A DNA stretch of 64,000 nt from Vogesella urethralis. GTDB taxonomy: Bacteria > Pseudomonadota > Gammaproteobacteria > Burkholderiales > Chromobacteriaceae. The translations under genes were made by a program, and so were the position numbers. The stretch is taken from assembly GCF_007644045.2 (NCBI RefSeq), contig NZ_VMDW02000071.1:1-64000 (forward strand). The letters run 5' to 3'. Shown here one piece after another: positions 7,593 to 17,480 of this stretch (position 1 is its first letter; every line of letters starts with the position of its first letter). Under the pieces are notes generated by a model. That model ran no database searches. It saw only the letters and a program-made list of their open reading frames with translations, and had not been told where the DNA came from.

Positions 7593-8027
7593 ATGCAGAC
7601 TCACACCAAAACCCCGCTGGAGCGCATCGTGCACGCCGTGCTGTACGAAGTGTGCGCCATGGCGCTGCTGGTGCCGCTGGGCAGCTGGCTGCTGGGGCAC
7701 AGCCCGGCACAGATGGGCGTGCTGGCCATCATGCTCAGCACGCTGGCGATGAGCTGGAACATGCTGTTTGGCGCCATGTTCGAGCGCCTGGAGCGTCACT
7801 ATGGCTGGCAGCGTACCCCCGCGGTACGCACCCTGCACGCCATCCTGTTTGAAGGCGGCCTGGTGTTCATTTGTGTACCGGTAGTGGCGTGGTGGATGCA
7901 GGTGAGCTACTGGGAGGCGCTACTGCTGGATATCGGCATCCTGTTGTTTTTCCTGCCTTATACCTACGTTTTCAACTGGATTTACGACCATCTGCGGCTG
8001 CGGCGCGCGCCCCTGGCCAGCAAGTGA
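7593..8027 (+). CDS. PACE family (AceI-like) multidrug efflux protein
   Basis: This 144-residue protein has four membrane helices in two tandem halves of about 70 residues. Each half begins with a similar block: ERIVHAVLYEVCAMALLVPL near residue 10 and RTLHAILFEGGLVFICVP near 79. This duplicated, glutamate-bearing pattern defines the proteobacterial antimicrobial compound efflux family, whose prototype AceI exports chlorhexidine and short-chain diamines by proton exchange. The ATG is preceded by CATC rather than a strong purine tract. The divergent LysR gene is the likely controller. The natural substrate is unknown, though polyamines are suggested for the family. Confidence 0.88.
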   Translation: MQTHTKTPLERIVHAVLYEVCAMALLVPLGSWLLGHSPAQMGVLAIMLSTLAMSWNMLFGAMFERLERHYGWQRTPAVRTLHAILFEGGLVFICVPVVAWWMQVSYWEALLLDIGILLFFLPYTYVFNWIYDHLRLRRAPLASK

Positions 8028-8139
8028 AGAATACACGCAACAACACTGACAATAGGGTCTTATAGATAGGTTGTCGCCACTCCGGCACGGGTCAAGAATG
8101 TCGCATCAGGGCAGCCGGGCTGCCCACCGCAACGAATGG

Positions 8140-9324
8140 ATGGCGATGCGTCCTACTCAGTGGCTACTGCTCGTGGTGCAGTTTTATCTTTACGGCGTCG
8201 GCTGGCTGCTGGCTATCTTGCTGATCCGCAACATGCGCCATCTGCTGTGGCAATACAGCCTGTCTTCACTGTGCCTGGCCAGCGGCATGCTACTGTGCAT
8301 GCTGCTGTCACCGGCGCAGCTGGCGCAGCCGCTGCCGTATGCCGGTGTGTCGCTGGTACTGCTGCTAGGCCTGGCCTATGGGGCCAACAGCAGCCTGATG
8401 TTCATGCGGCTACCGGTGCTGTCGCATACCCGCCTACTGCTGGGCTGTACCGCCGCCAGCGTGCCCATCTTGTTGCTTGGCTGGCTGCAATGGCATGACT
8501 GGCGGCTGGTGGTGCTGTCTGCCCAATCCGGCCTGCTGGTTTTGTGGGCAACCTGGCACAGCCATCCGGCATCGATGCGCGAATTCCCCGGCCTGGGTAC
8601 CTGGCTGCTGCATCTGGCGGCCAGCCTGTTCGGCTTGTTTTTCCTGATGCGCGCCGTGCTGCACCTGCTACTGGGCGAAACCGTGGTACCCGAGCTGTAC
8701 CAGACCAATGACAGCAACCTGCTGCAGGCGGTGGCCTTCATGGTGATGTCGGCCATCTTCAACCTCACTGCCACCGTGCGCATTGCCGCACGCATGGCCA
8801 AACAGCTACACCAGTTGTCACTGCATGACCCGCTGACCGGCCTGCAGAACCGGCGCGCACTGCACACCCAGCTCACCGAACCCTACCTGCAGCAGTTTCG
8901 CTGCTATAGCGTCATCGTGATCGACATCGATCACTTCAAGCGCATCAACGACCGTCATGGCCACAGTATCGGCGATGCAGTACTGGCGCGTGTCGGCCAT
9001 ATCCTCAAGCAATACAGCCATGACTATTGTCAGGCGTTCCGCCTGGGCGGCGAGGAGTTTGCCCTGATCCTGCCAGGTGAAACCCAGTCACGGGCACTGG
9101 CGCTGGCGGACACGCTGCGCCGCCATATTGCCAGCTACCCGCTCACCCGGGGCAATTGTCACATTGCGCTCACCGCCAGCCTGGGCGTGGCCGAAGGCCA
9201 GGCCAACCAGCAACGGCTGGAGCAAGTGCTGGATGCGGCAGACATGGCGATGTATACGGCCAAACAGCAGGGCCGTAACTGCGTCAGCGCGGCGCCGCCA
9301 CTGGCCGACATCACGCCACGCTAA
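8140..9324 (+). CDS. Membrane-anchored diguanylate cyclase (GGDEF), first paralogue
   Basis: This protein of about 394 residues has roughly six membrane helices (residues 6-210) followed by a GGDEF domain. The domain has HDPLTGLQNRRAL, then VIDIDHFKRINDRHGHSIGD and the active-site loop GGEEF at 303-307, so it should make cyclic di-GMP. The RxxD inhibitory site expected five residues before the loop is absent. The start at 8140 was chosen by alignment with the paralogue at 10433, which begins about eight residues before the same WLLLV helix. Upstream starts at 8098 or 8071 are possible because no ribosome site is clear. It overlaps the convergent ghrA-like gene by four bases. Confidence 0.82.
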   Translation: MAMRPTQWLLLVVQFYLYGVGWLLAILLIRNMRHLLWQYSLSSLCLASGMLLCMLLSPAQLAQPLPYAGVSLVLLLGLAYGANSSLMFMRLPVLSHTRLLLGCTAASVPILLLGWLQWHDWRLVVLSAQSGLLVLWATWHSHPASMREFPGLGTWLLHLAASLFGLFFLMRAVLHLLLGETVVPELYQTNDSNLLQAVAFMVMSAIFNLTATVRIAARMAKQLHQLSLHDPLTGLQNRRALHTQLTEPYLQQFRCYSVIVIDIDHFKRINDRHGHSIGDAVLARVGHILKQYSHDYCQAFRLGGEEFALILPGETQSRALALADTLRRHIASYPLTRGNCHIALTASLGVAEGQANQQRLEQVLDAADMAMYTAKQQGRNCVSAAPPLADITPR

Positions 9325-10250
9325 TAACCGCGCTGGCGTTGCACTACCCCGAGCGCCGGCAAGCCTTGCTGCAACCGGTTCAGGTTGGCCGCAATCTGCG
9401 CCACGGCTTGCTGTCGCAAGGTAATGGCTGCGATGTGCGGCGTGACGGTCACCGCGGGGTGGTGCCACAGGCGGCTATCCGCCGCTAGCGGTTCGCTGGC
9501 AAACACATCCAGCTGGGCACAGCGCAACTGCCCGCTATCGAGCACCGCCAGCAAGGCCTGCTCGTCCAACAGATCGCCGCGGCCGGCATTGATCAGCATG
9601 GCACCGGCCGGCAGCCTCGCCAGAAGCGCCTCATCCAGCAGACCGATGGTTTCCGGCGTGGAAGGCAGCACGCAAGCCAGCACATCGCTACCGGCCAGCA
9701 GCGACAGCAGACCTTCACGACCATGGTAGCTGGGCAGGTCCGCCAGCTGGCGTGGGCTGCGGCTCCAGCCCTGCACCCGGTAGCCATCCGCCTGCAGGCC
9801 GCGCGCCACCGCCAGCCCGATCTCGCCCAGGCCCAGCACCCCTACCCGTACATCCTGCGGCTGTCGTGGTGGCAGCATCTTCCACACTCCGGCAGCCTGC
9901 TGGCGCCGGTACACGTCCATATGGCGCTGGTAGGACAACACCCCGTAACGCACGTACTCCAGCATCTGCGCGGCCATGCCGCCGTCCAGCAAGCGGTAAA
10001 TCGGTACGTTGGGCGACAGGTCTTCACGGCCTAGCAGCTTGTCTACGCCGGCACCCAGCGCAAACACGCCCTCCAACGCAGGCAAGGCGGCAAACAAGCC
10101 AGGGGGCGGCCCCCAGGTAATGACGTAGCGCACCTGCTCGGGTTCAGCCAGGGCGTCCAGCGTGGTGAAGTCGAACGCCGGCAAGGCGTCGCGGAACAGG
10201 GGCAGATAGGCGCCCACTTCTTTGGGGTTGGGTGTGTGCAGCAGGATCAT
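9321..10250 (-). CDS. D-2-hydroxyacid dehydrogenase, GhrA-like glyoxylate/hydroxypyruvate reductase
   Basis: This 309-residue cytoplasmic NAD(P)H oxidoreductase has the dinucleotide loop VGVLGLGEIGLAVA near 136-149. The catalytic set is Arg in NAGRGDLLD, Glu in DVFASEPL and His in TPHIAAIT. The pattern KLLGREDLSPNVPIYRL before the domain and the overall length fit the GhrA branch, which reduces glyoxylate and hydroxypyruvate. The start MILLHTPNP at 10250 fits the family; a longer reading into the promoter region was rejected. It lies between two diguanylate cyclase genes but on the opposite strand. Confidence 0.88.
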   Translation of the reverse strand: MILLHTPNPKEVGAYLPLFRDALPAFDFTTLDALAEPEQVRYVITWGPPPGLFAALPALEGVFALGAGVDKLLGREDLSPNVPIYRLLDGGMAAQMLEYVRYGVLSYQRHMDVYRRQQAAGVWKMLPPRQPQDVRVGVLGLGEIGLAVARGLQADGYRVQGWSRSPRQLADLPSYHGREGLLSLLAGSDVLACVLPSTPETIGLLDEALLARLPAGAMLINAGRGDLLDEQALLAVLDSGQLRCAQLDVFASEPLAADSRLWHHPAVTVTPHIAAITLRQQAVAQIAANLNRLQQGLPALGVVQRQRGY

Positions 10251-10352
10251 GGTGGCGCGGGCAAAAAGGAGACACATCCTTATAAACAATACCGCGTCAT
10301 AGGCCAAGCGGTAGTCAGCCGTCAGACCATCATCTTTCAATAATTATGATAG

Positions 10353-10368
10353 CTGTATGGTCATACAG
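10353..10368. promoter_or_regulatory. Perfect 16-bp palindromic operator in the ghrA-like promoter
   Basis: CTGTATG-GT-CATACAG is a perfect palindrome in the divergent region. On the minus strand it fills the spacer between TTCAAC and TATCAT (16-bp spacing), a plausible promoter for the ghrA-like gene. It also lies 65 bp upstream of the second diguanylate cyclase. GntR- or TetR-type repressors bind sites of this form; the regulator is not in the window. Confidence 0.45.
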
Positions 10369-10432
10369 TTGAAAAAGCAGGATAACCCTAGTAAAACCAT
10401 AGATACAGATAAGCCATCTACCAAGGATGTTT

Positions 10433-11611
10433 ATGCAATACCATGCGCACTGGCTGCTATTGGTCACTCAGCTGTATCTGTACGCCCTCGCCTGGCTACT
10501 GTCGCAAACCCAGTTCAAAGGGCACGGCCCTTTGCTGCGGCAAAACACACTGGCTGCATTCTGCATGGCTTCCGGCTTGCTGCTTCCTGCCATCCTGCCG
10601 GGCCAACAGGTATTGGAGGCGCTGCCTTACGCGACCATGTCCGGCCTGCTGGTAGCCGGGTTTCTGTACGGCAGCAATGCCAACCGCGTGTTCTTTGGCC
10701 TGATCCCGATGAGCCACGCACACGTCTGGCTACTTACTTTCTCGGCAGGCTGGATCATTTTCCTGATGGGGCTGATTCCTGGCGCTGCGCCTTACCGCAT
10801 CAGCGTACTCAACAGCACACTGGCCACGGTGACGCTGGTCGGCCTGTGGCAAATGCACGGTCTGGCGATCCGCGAGTTTCCCGGCTGGTCCACCTGGATA
10901 TTGCATCTTCCCTTACTGGCCTTTGCCGGCTATCTGCTAAGTAGCAGCGTGGCCCGCTTGATCATCGGGGATGACGGTTTGCCGGAAGTCACCGTCGCCA
11001 GCGACCTGAATATCCAGCAAACCGTGTTGTACATGGTGATGGCCGCATTCTTCAACATGATGTCCATCGTCAGGCTGGGTACACGTGTCACTCGCCAACT
11101 GCACACCATGTCGCACCGCGACCCGCTCACCGGCCTGCACAATCGTCGTTCGCTTAACAACAGCTATGGCAACAACCCCAAAGCTTACCGCCAACGACTA
11201 TGTGTAATTTTTGTCGATATCGACCACTTCAAGGCGATCAACGACACCTTCGGCCACCACATTGGCGACGAAGTACTGCAGCTGGTTGGCCGCGAGATGA
11301 TGACGCATACCACCGACCGTTTCCGCGCCTACCGCTTGGGTGGGGAAGAGTTTTGCATGGTGCTGCGCGATAGCTCCTTGCCCGAGGGGCTGGCCATGGC
11401 GGAAGACTTGCGCCAGAGCCTGGAGCGCCAGCAACTGGCGTTCGACAACAAGCCATTGCGGCTGACCGCCAGCTTCGGCGTGGCCTGTGCCAGCCTGGAC
11501 CACATGGACATCGATGCGCTGATGGGTGCGGCCGACGAAGCGCTGTACAAGGCCAAACACAACGGTCGCAACCGGGTAGAAGCCGCCGTACTGGCCGTCA
11601 GCCTGGTCTAG
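10433..11611 (+). CDS. Membrane-anchored diguanylate cyclase (GGDEF), second paralogue
   Basis: This 392-residue protein has the same plan as the gene at 8140: about six membrane helices up to residue 213, then a GGDEF domain with RDPLTGLHNRRSL, FVDIDHFKAINDTFGHHIGD and GGEEF at 303-307. The loop position is identical in the two proteins, and both share REFPGxxTWxLHL in the last helices, so they arose by duplication. No RxxD inhibitory motif is seen before the loop. The ATG at 10433 is preferred over 10427 because AAGG lies six bases before it. Signal input is probably sensed within the membrane domain, which I do not recognise. Confidence 0.85.
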   Translation: MQYHAHWLLLVTQLYLYALAWLLSQTQFKGHGPLLRQNTLAAFCMASGLLLPAILPGQQVLEALPYATMSGLLVAGFLYGSNANRVFFGLIPMSHAHVWLLTFSAGWIIFLMGLIPGAAPYRISVLNSTLATVTLVGLWQMHGLAIREFPGWSTWILHLPLLAFAGYLLSSSVARLIIGDDGLPEVTVASDLNIQQTVLYMVMAAFFNMMSIVRLGTRVTRQLHTMSHRDPLTGLHNRRSLNNSYGNNPKAYRQRLCVIFVDIDHFKAINDTFGHHIGDEVLQLVGREMMTHTTDRFRAYRLGGEEFCMVLRDSSLPEGLAMAEDLRQSLERQQLAFDNKPLRLTASFGVACASLDHMDIDALMGAADEALYKAKHNGRNRVEAAVLAVSLV

Positions 11612-11710
11612 CGCTGGCTGGCGCACAGGGCGCCAGGCAACGCTTACCTGGCGGTAACCCTACGACAAAAAACCGGCATAGCAGCCGGGCCTGTCAGCCC
11701 AGGCGCAGGC

Positions 11711-13186
11711 TCAGGTACCGCAGAACGTGCGATAGCCACGCGCTAGCTCGGCACTTGCCGGCTGCGCATAGCGCGCCAGCTCCGGCCATTCGGTATACGG
11801 GTCCGCCAGCACCGTCAGCAAGCGCTGCAACAGGGTGGTATCGCCGTACTCGCTGGCTGCCGCCAACGCCTCTTCCACCAGATGGTTACGCGGAATGTAC
11901 AAGGGGTTGGCCGCACGCAGGTGGCGGGCAACGCTCTGCGCGTCGATACCGTCTGCGGCCAACCGGTGCTGCCAGCGCGCCAACCACGGTTGCAGTGCCG
12001 CGCCATCAGTGCACAGCGCCGCCAGCCGCACGCCGCCATCGCCGTCCAGCACGTCGGCCAGGTAGCGCCACGCCAGCGTGAAATCGGCCTGCTGCTGTTG
12101 CAGCAAGGTCAGCCAGTCGTCGGCCAGCGCCTGGTCGCCAGCCTGCTCGCTGGCCAGCCCCAGCTTGCGCCGCGCCTGGGTCAGCCAGGCTTGCTGGTAG
12201 TGGTCCTGGAAGCGGTGGATGACCTCGGTCGCCTGCGCCACGGCGGCATCCGTATCGGCGGCATCCAGCAGCGGCAGCAGCGTTTCCGCCAGCCGCGCCA
12301 GGTTCCACTGCGCGATGGCCGGCTGGTTGCCGTAGGCGTAGCGGCCGCGTTCGTCGATGGAGCTGAACACCGTGGCCGGGTCGTACGCGTCCATGAAGGC
12401 ACACGGGCCGTAGTCGATGGTTTCGCCCGACAGCGTCATGTTGTCGGTATTCATCACCCCGTGGATGAAGCCGGCGTGCAGCCACTGCGCCAGCAGCCTG
12501 GCCTGACGCTGGCACACCGCCTCCAGCATGGCCAGGTAAGGGTTGGCCGCATCCTGCAGCTGCGGGTAATGCCGCTGCAGCGTGTACTGCGCCAACCGGG
12601 CCAAGGTGTCGCGATCGCCACGGTTGGCAAAGTACTCGAAAGTGCCGACACGGATATGGCTGGCCGCCACCCGTGTCAGCACCGCCCCCGGCAACGGGCG
12701 GTCGCGGTAAACGGTATCACCGGTGGCCACTACTGCCAGCGCGCGGGTGGTGGGGATGCCCAGCGCGTGCATCGCCTCACCGATGATCACTTCGCGCAGC
12801 ATCGGCTCCAGCGCCGCCTTGCCATCGCCGCGGCGCGAGTACGGCGTGCGGCCGCTGCCTTTCAGCGCGATATCGCGGCGCTGGCCCTGTACGTCGATCA
12901 CCTCGCCCAGCAACAGCGCACGGCCGTCGCCCAGCTGCGGCGAATAGCCGCCAAACTGGTGGCCGGCATAGACCTGGGCAAACGGCTGCGCGCCTTCCGG
13001 CACGGCGGCACCGGAAAAACAGGCGGCCAGCGCGGCCTCATCCAGCCCCGGCGCCAGGCCCAGCTCGCTGGCCAGGCGGGTGTTCCAGTAGTGCAGTTGC
13101 GGCGCGCTGGCGCTGGCCGGGCTGACGTGGCTGCCGGCTTGCGGCAAGGCCTCGGCGTAGCTGTGTTCAAACGGGAGGCGGATCAT
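11711..13186 (-). CDS. selO: Protein adenylyltransferase SelO (YdiU)
   Basis: This 491-residue pseudokinase-fold enzyme transfers AMP from ATP to protein side chains during redox stress. Family signatures are YAGHQFGGYSPQLGDGRA near 88-105, then LKGSGRTPYSRRGDGKAALEPMLRE, the metal-binding MNTDNMT and IDYGPCAFMDAYDP. The conserved cysteine near the C-terminus is present in TFCGT; eukaryotic members have selenocysteine there. The length is normal. The gene is alone, with a GGAG-type ribosome site in front of ATG-13186. Confidence 0.93.
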   Translation of the reverse strand: MIRLPFEHSYAEALPQAGSHVSPASASAPQLHYWNTRLASELGLAPGLDEAALAACFSGAAVPEGAQPFAQVYAGHQFGGYSPQLGDGRALLLGEVIDVQGQRRDIALKGSGRTPYSRRGDGKAALEPMLREVIIGEAMHALGIPTTRALAVVATGDTVYRDRPLPGAVLTRVAASHIRVGTFEYFANRGDRDTLARLAQYTLQRHYPQLQDAANPYLAMLEAVCQRQARLLAQWLHAGFIHGVMNTDNMTLSGETIDYGPCAFMDAYDPATVFSSIDERGRYAYGNQPAIAQWNLARLAETLLPLLDAADTDAAVAQATEVIHRFQDHYQQAWLTQARRKLGLASEQAGDQALADDWLTLLQQQQADFTLAWRYLADVLDGDGGVRLAALCTDGAALQPWLARWQHRLAADGIDAQSVARHLRAANPLYIPRNHLVEEALAAASEYGDTTLLQRLLTVLADPYTEWPELARYAQPASAELARGYRTFCGT

Positions 13187-13296
13187 GGCGGGCTCCTGCA
13201 GGTGGGTGCGGTTTGGACGACATTATCGATAAAAAGTGCGGCCAGACAGCACAAAGCCGCCTGGCGGCGGCTTTGTGGACGGGCCAGGCAGCGGGC

Positions 13297-15609
13297 TTAG
13301 CGGCTGCGGCCAACCTTGCCGCCCGGCTTGGCCTGTGGCTTGCCGGTGGCAGCCGCACGCGGGGCGGACGGTTTGCCTGCCGGCTTGGCGCTGGCGGGCT
13401 TGCCGGCGTGGGCCTTGGCGGTGGCCGGCTTGCCCTTGCCGGGTTGGCCGCCGTAGTTGCGCGGCTGGCCCTGCTGCGCCTTGGCGCGGGCGGCCAGGCT
13501 CTGGCCGGCAAAGCGGTGGCGTGCGGCGGCGGCCTTGTCGCCCGGCGGCGTCGGTGGAATCAGGCAGTGCTTGGCGTGGCCGATCAGGTCGGTGCGGCCC
13601 ATGTCGACCAGCGCGTCGTGGATGATCTGCCAGTTATCCGCGTGGTGGTAGCGCAGCAGCGCTTTATGCAGCTTGCGGCGATAGCCGTCGCGCACCACGT
13701 CCACCTTTTCCGAGCTGCGCGACAGGCGCTTAAGCGGGTTGCGGCGGGTGTGCCACATGGTGGTGGCCAGCGCCATCGGCGTCGGGGTGAAGGTTTGCAC
13801 CTGGTCGAGACGGAAGTTGTTCTTCTTCAGCCACAGCGCCAGGTTGACCATGTCTTCGTCGCTGGTGCCGGGGTGGGCGGCGATGAAGTACGGAATCAGG
13901 TACTGCTCCTTGCCGGCCTGGCGGCTGAAGCGCTCGAACAGCTCCTTGAACTTGTCGTAGGCGCCCATGCCCGGCTTCATCATCTTGGACAGCGGGCCGT
14001 CTTCGGTGTGTTCAGGCGCAATCTTCAGGTAGCCGCCCACGTGGTGCTGTACCAGCTCCTTGATGTACTCCGGCGATTTCACCGCCAGGTCGTACCGCAG
14101 GCCGGACTGGATGTTGATCTTCTTCACGCCCGGCAGCGCGCGCGCCTTGCGGTACAGCTGGATCAGGTGGCTGTGGTCGGTATTGAGGTTTTCGCAGATG
14201 TCCGGGTACACACAGGACAGCTTGCGACAGGAACGCTCGATGGCAGGATCTTTACAGGACAGCCGGTACATATTGGCGGTGGGGCCGCCCAGGTCGGAAA
14301 TATGACCGGTGAAGCCCGGCGTCTTGTCGCGGATTTCCTCGATTTCCTTGAGGATGGACTCTTCCGAACGGCTCTGGATGATGCGGCCTTCGTGCTCGGT
14401 AATCGAACAGAAGGTACAGCCACCAAAACAGCCGCGCATGATGTTCACCGAGTACTTGATCATCTCCCAGGCCGGGATGTGGGCATCGCCGTAGCTGGGG
14501 TGCGGGTTGCGGGCGTAGGGCAGCCCGAACACGAAGTCCATTTCTTCGGTGCTCAGCGGAATCGGCGGCGCGTTCAGCCATACGTCGCGCGTACCGTGCA
14601 GCTGTACCAGTGCACGAGCATTACCGGGGTTGGATTCCAGGTGCAGCGTGCGGCTGGCATGGGCGTACAGTACCGGGTCGTGCGCCACCGCCTCGTAAGA
14701 CGGAATGCGCAGCACGGTCTTGGCGCGTTCGGCGCGGCGCTTGGCCAGGCGCTCTTCCCGCGACTCGATGCGGATCACCTGCGGCTTGGCCGGGTCGTTG
14801 GCCGCAGTGGCCTCGGCAGCCTGCTCCGGAATCTCCTGGTACGGGTTCAGGATCACGTCCACCTTGCCGGGGGTGTCCACCACGCTGGAGTCCATCTCCT
14901 GCCACTCGTCGTCCGGCTTCCAGCCGTGCGGCACCATGAAGGCGGTACCGCGGATGTCGCGCATCTCGGACAGCTTCTCGCCACGGGCGGCACGGTGGGC
15001 AATCTCCACCAGCGCACGCTCGGCGTTGCCGTACAGCAGGATGTCTGCCTTGGACGTCACCAGTACCGACTGGCGTACCTTGTCGCTCCAGTAGTCGTAA
15101 TGGGCGATGCGGCGCAGCGAGGCTTCGATGGAGCCGATCATCACGCCTACGCCGGGGAAGGCTTCGCGGCAGCGCTGCGCGTACACGGTAACGGCACGGT
15201 CCGGGCGCTTGTTCGGCTCGGCGTGCGGGGTGTAGGCGTCGTCGGAGCGCGGTTTACGGTCGGCGGTGTAGCGGTTGATCATCGAGTCCATGTTGCCGGC
15301 GGTCACGCCGAAGAACAGGTTGGGCTTGCCCAGCGCGCGGAAGGCGTCGGCGCTGTTCCAGTCCGGCTGCGCAATGATGCCCACGCGGAACCCCTGCGCC
15401 TCCAGCAAGCGGCCAACCAGCGCCATGCCGAAGCTGGGGTGGTCGATATAGCAGTCGCCGGACACGATGATGATGTCGCAGCTATCCCAGCCCAGCTCGT
15501 CCATTTCGGCGCGGCTCATGGGCAGGAAGGGGGCGGTACCAAAGCGCTGGGCCCAGTACTTGCGGTAGCTGTTGATGGCTTGGGGTGCGGCAGGAAGCGT
15601 CATTGTCAT
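13297..15609 (-). CDS. ygiQ: YgiQ family radical SAM protein
   Basis: This 770-residue cytoplasmic iron-sulfur protein has an N-terminal B12-binding-like region and a central radical SAM domain. The cluster cysteines are Cys394, Cys398 and Cys401 in [10 protein letters not shown], followed by [11 protein letters not shown]. The family is widespread, but its reaction is not established. The last 70 or so residues form a Lys-, Pro- and Ala-rich tail with repeats of GKPA-type units, probably disordered and RNA- or membrane-binding. A perfect GCGGCCAACCTT word is embedded in the codons just before the stop. Confidence 0.93.
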   Translation of the reverse strand: MTMTLPAAPQAINSYRKYWAQRFGTAPFLPMSRAEMDELGWDSCDIIIVSGDCYIDHPSFGMALVGRLLEAQGFRVGIIAQPDWNSADAFRALGKPNLFFGVTAGNMDSMINRYTADRKPRSDDAYTPHAEPNKRPDRAVTVYAQRCREAFPGVGVMIGSIEASLRRIAHYDYWSDKVRQSVLVTSKADILLYGNAERALVEIAHRAARGEKLSEMRDIRGTAFMVPHGWKPDDEWQEMDSSVVDTPGKVDVILNPYQEIPEQAAEATAANDPAKPQVIRIESREERLAKRRAERAKTVLRIPSYEAVAHDPVLYAHASRTLHLESNPGNARALVQLHGTRDVWLNAPPIPLSTEEMDFVFGLPYARNPHPSYGDAHIPAWEMIKYSVNIMRGCFGGCTFCSITEHEGRIIQSRSEESILKEIEEIRDKTPGFTGHISDLGGPTANMYRLSCKDPAIERSCRKLSCVYPDICENLNTDHSHLIQLYRKARALPGVKKINIQSGLRYDLAVKSPEYIKELVQHHVGGYLKIAPEHTEDGPLSKMMKPGMGAYDKFKELFERFSRQAGKEQYLIPYFIAAHPGTSDEDMVNLALWLKKNNFRLDQVQTFTPTPMALATTMWHTRRNPLKRLSRSSEKVDVVRDGYRRKLHKALLRYHHADNWQIIHDALVDMGRTDLIGHAKHCLIPPTPPGDKAAAARHRFAGQSLAARAKAQQGQPRNYGGQPGKGKPATAKAHAGKPASAKPAGKPSAPRAAATGKPQAKPGGKVGRSR

Positions 15610-15826
15610 GCAGGTCTATTCTCGAAGACCGCGCATTGTGCCAGAAAGCGCACAGGCTTTCACCTGAAAAAAGGCTTTTTTTTCATCGACATAGACGCAG
15701 AATAACCCTGCCGCAAGGCTGGATTTTCCAGGTACTTGCGCCATATCATCAAATTATCTGTCAGTAATTTGCACCTTATTCTTTGGTATTTGATAATAAA
15801 CACAGTACCCAATGGAGAACATTGTC

Positions 15827-17467
15827 ATGCAATCACCGTCCTGGCTAGCACGACTGACGATACGGGCCCAGTTTCTGGTGGTACTTTCCATCGTGGGTGC
15901 CGGCTTGCTGGTGATGGGTACCATGTCCTGGCTGCAGCTGGAGGAGTTGCGCGTCAAAGGCCATGCCTACAACCGCATCGTGCAGAGCAAGGACCTGATC
16001 GCCGACATCCTGCCGCCGCCGCGCTACATCATCGAAGCCTACCTGGTGGTATTGCAGTCCGAGCACAGCCAGAGCCTGACTGCCGTCAAAACCTACCAGG
16101 AGCGGGTACAAACGCTGGAAAAAGAGTTCAATGACCGCGGCAGCTACTGGCAAAGCGCGCCGCTGGACGACAAGAGCAGGCAGCTGCTGCTGGAAAAATC
16201 CGAACAGAGTGCCCGCGATTTCTTCAAACTGGCAAAAGAACAGTACTTCCCCCAAAAGCTGGCCGAACAAGACACCCGCAGCGTGCTGACCCAACTGGCC
16301 AACGCCTACCAACAGCACCGCTACGAAATCGACAAACTGGTGAAGCTGGAAAACGAACTGCTAGCCACTGAGGAAGTCCACGCCGAACAGTTGGTCCGCA
16401 AGGGCCGTCTGGTGATGGCCGCCACGCTGGCGGTGGTGCTGATCTTGGCCGTGCTGCTGGTGAACCTGGTCAGCCGTCAGCAGCAACGCACCGTCAACAC
16501 GCTGCGCCAGGCGCTGGGCAGCCTGGCCAGCGGCCGGCTGGATACCACCCTGCCGCCACAAGGCAGTAACGAGCTGGGGCAATTAGGGCACAGCACCGAG
16601 AGCATGCGCCAGCAGCTGCGCGAACTGATCCTGCAAATGCAGCAAGCCGCCGGCGAGTTGCAGCACCACGAGCGCGACATCCTCAGCGAAGCCGGCCAGG
16701 TACAGCAACTGGCCAGCAACCAGCTGGACAACATCGCGCAGATGGGCCAACAGGTGCAGACACTGACCGACGCGCTGGCGCGCCTGTCGCAAGACAGCGA
16801 AAGCTCGGCCGCCACCTCGGTGGCCGCCATCGACTCCGCCCGCAATAGCGCACAAGACCTGCAACAAAGCCGCGAGATGCTGGCCCAGGTAGTGGAGACC
16901 GTGCGCGAAACCACGCAGCTGCTGGACGAACTCACCCGCAAGGCCGGCCAGATCGGCGGCGTGGCCAACACCATCCAGGAAATTGCCGAACAGACCAATC
17001 TGCTGGCGCTGAACGCGGCCATCGAAGCCGCCCGCGCCGGCGAAAGCGGCCGCGGCTTTGCCGTGGTTGCCGACGAAGTGCGCAAACTGGCAGAGCGCAC
17101 CTCACAATCCACCACCAGCATCAGCGACATCCTGGGCACGGTGCAGCGTTCCACCAGCGAAGCGGCCAACAGTATCCGCCAGGGCCTGGCACAGTCGGAA
17201 GAAGGCTTGGGCAAGGTGCAACACGCCGGTGACAGCCTCAGCGCGCTGCAGCACAGCATTACCGCACTGGGCCAGGCCTTGCAGCATGTGGTCGACCAGA
17301 TCCAGGCCAGCCAGCAAACGCGGCAGCAGGTTCAACACGAGCTGAGCCAGGTGCTGCAGGATACGCACAACCAGCAAGAGTCGGTCAGCCGGCTGTACCG
17401 CCTGATCCGCGCCGCCGACGACACCACGCAAAAGCTGGAACATGCCAGCCGCCGCTTCACCCTTTAA
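15827..17467 (+). CDS. Methyl-accepting chemotaxis protein
   Basis: This 546-residue transducer has one membrane helix near 13-33 and a helical periplasmic sensor of about 160 residues containing [13 protein letters not shown]. The second helix is near 197-220, followed by a HAMP-like stretch and the cytoplasmic coiled coil with the conserved hairpin [20 protein letters not shown]. It would pass ligand signals to CheA. The start at 15827 is chosen because GGAGA lies nine bases before it; the ATG at 15812 overlaps that ribosome site. The next gene, a periplasmic binding protein, begins 13 bases after the stop, so the two are co-transcribed. Confidence 0.9.
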   Translation: MQSPSWLARLTIRAQFLVVLSIVGAGLLVMGTMSWLQLEELRVKGHAYNRIVQSKDLIADILPPPRYIIEAYLVVLQSEHSQSLTAVKTYQERVQTLEKEFNDRGSYWQSAPLDDKSRQLLLEKSEQSARDFFKLAKEQYFPQKLAEQDTRSVLTQLANAYQQHRYEIDKLVKLENELLATEEVHAEQLVRKGRLVMAATLAVVLILAVLLVNLVSRQQQRTVNTLRQALGSLASGRLDTTLPPQGSNELGQLGHSTESMRQQLRELILQMQQAAGELQHHERDILSEAGQVQQLASNQLDNIAQMGQQVQTLTDALARLSQDSESSAATSVAAIDSARNSAQDLQQSREMLAQVVETVRETTQLLDELTRKAGQIGGVANTIQEIAEQTNLLALNAAIEAARAGESGRGFAVVADEVRKLAERTSQSTTSISDILGTVQRSTSEAANSIRQGLAQSEEGLGKVQHAGDSLSALQHSITALGQALQHVVDQIQASQQTRQQVQHELSQVLQDTHNQQESVSRLYRLIRAADDTTQKLEHASRRFTL

Positions 17468-17480
17468 ACCAGGACATACC

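Noticed and set aside
15655-15690. Terminator upstream of the chemoreceptor
   Set aside because: The A-run, GGC and T-run there give only an AT palindrome without a GC stem.
13213-15705. An 830-codon open frame on the plus strand opposite ygiQ
   Set aside because: It mirrors the minus-strand gene and has Val-, His- and Arg-rich composition without domains. The ygiQ motifs are unambiguous.
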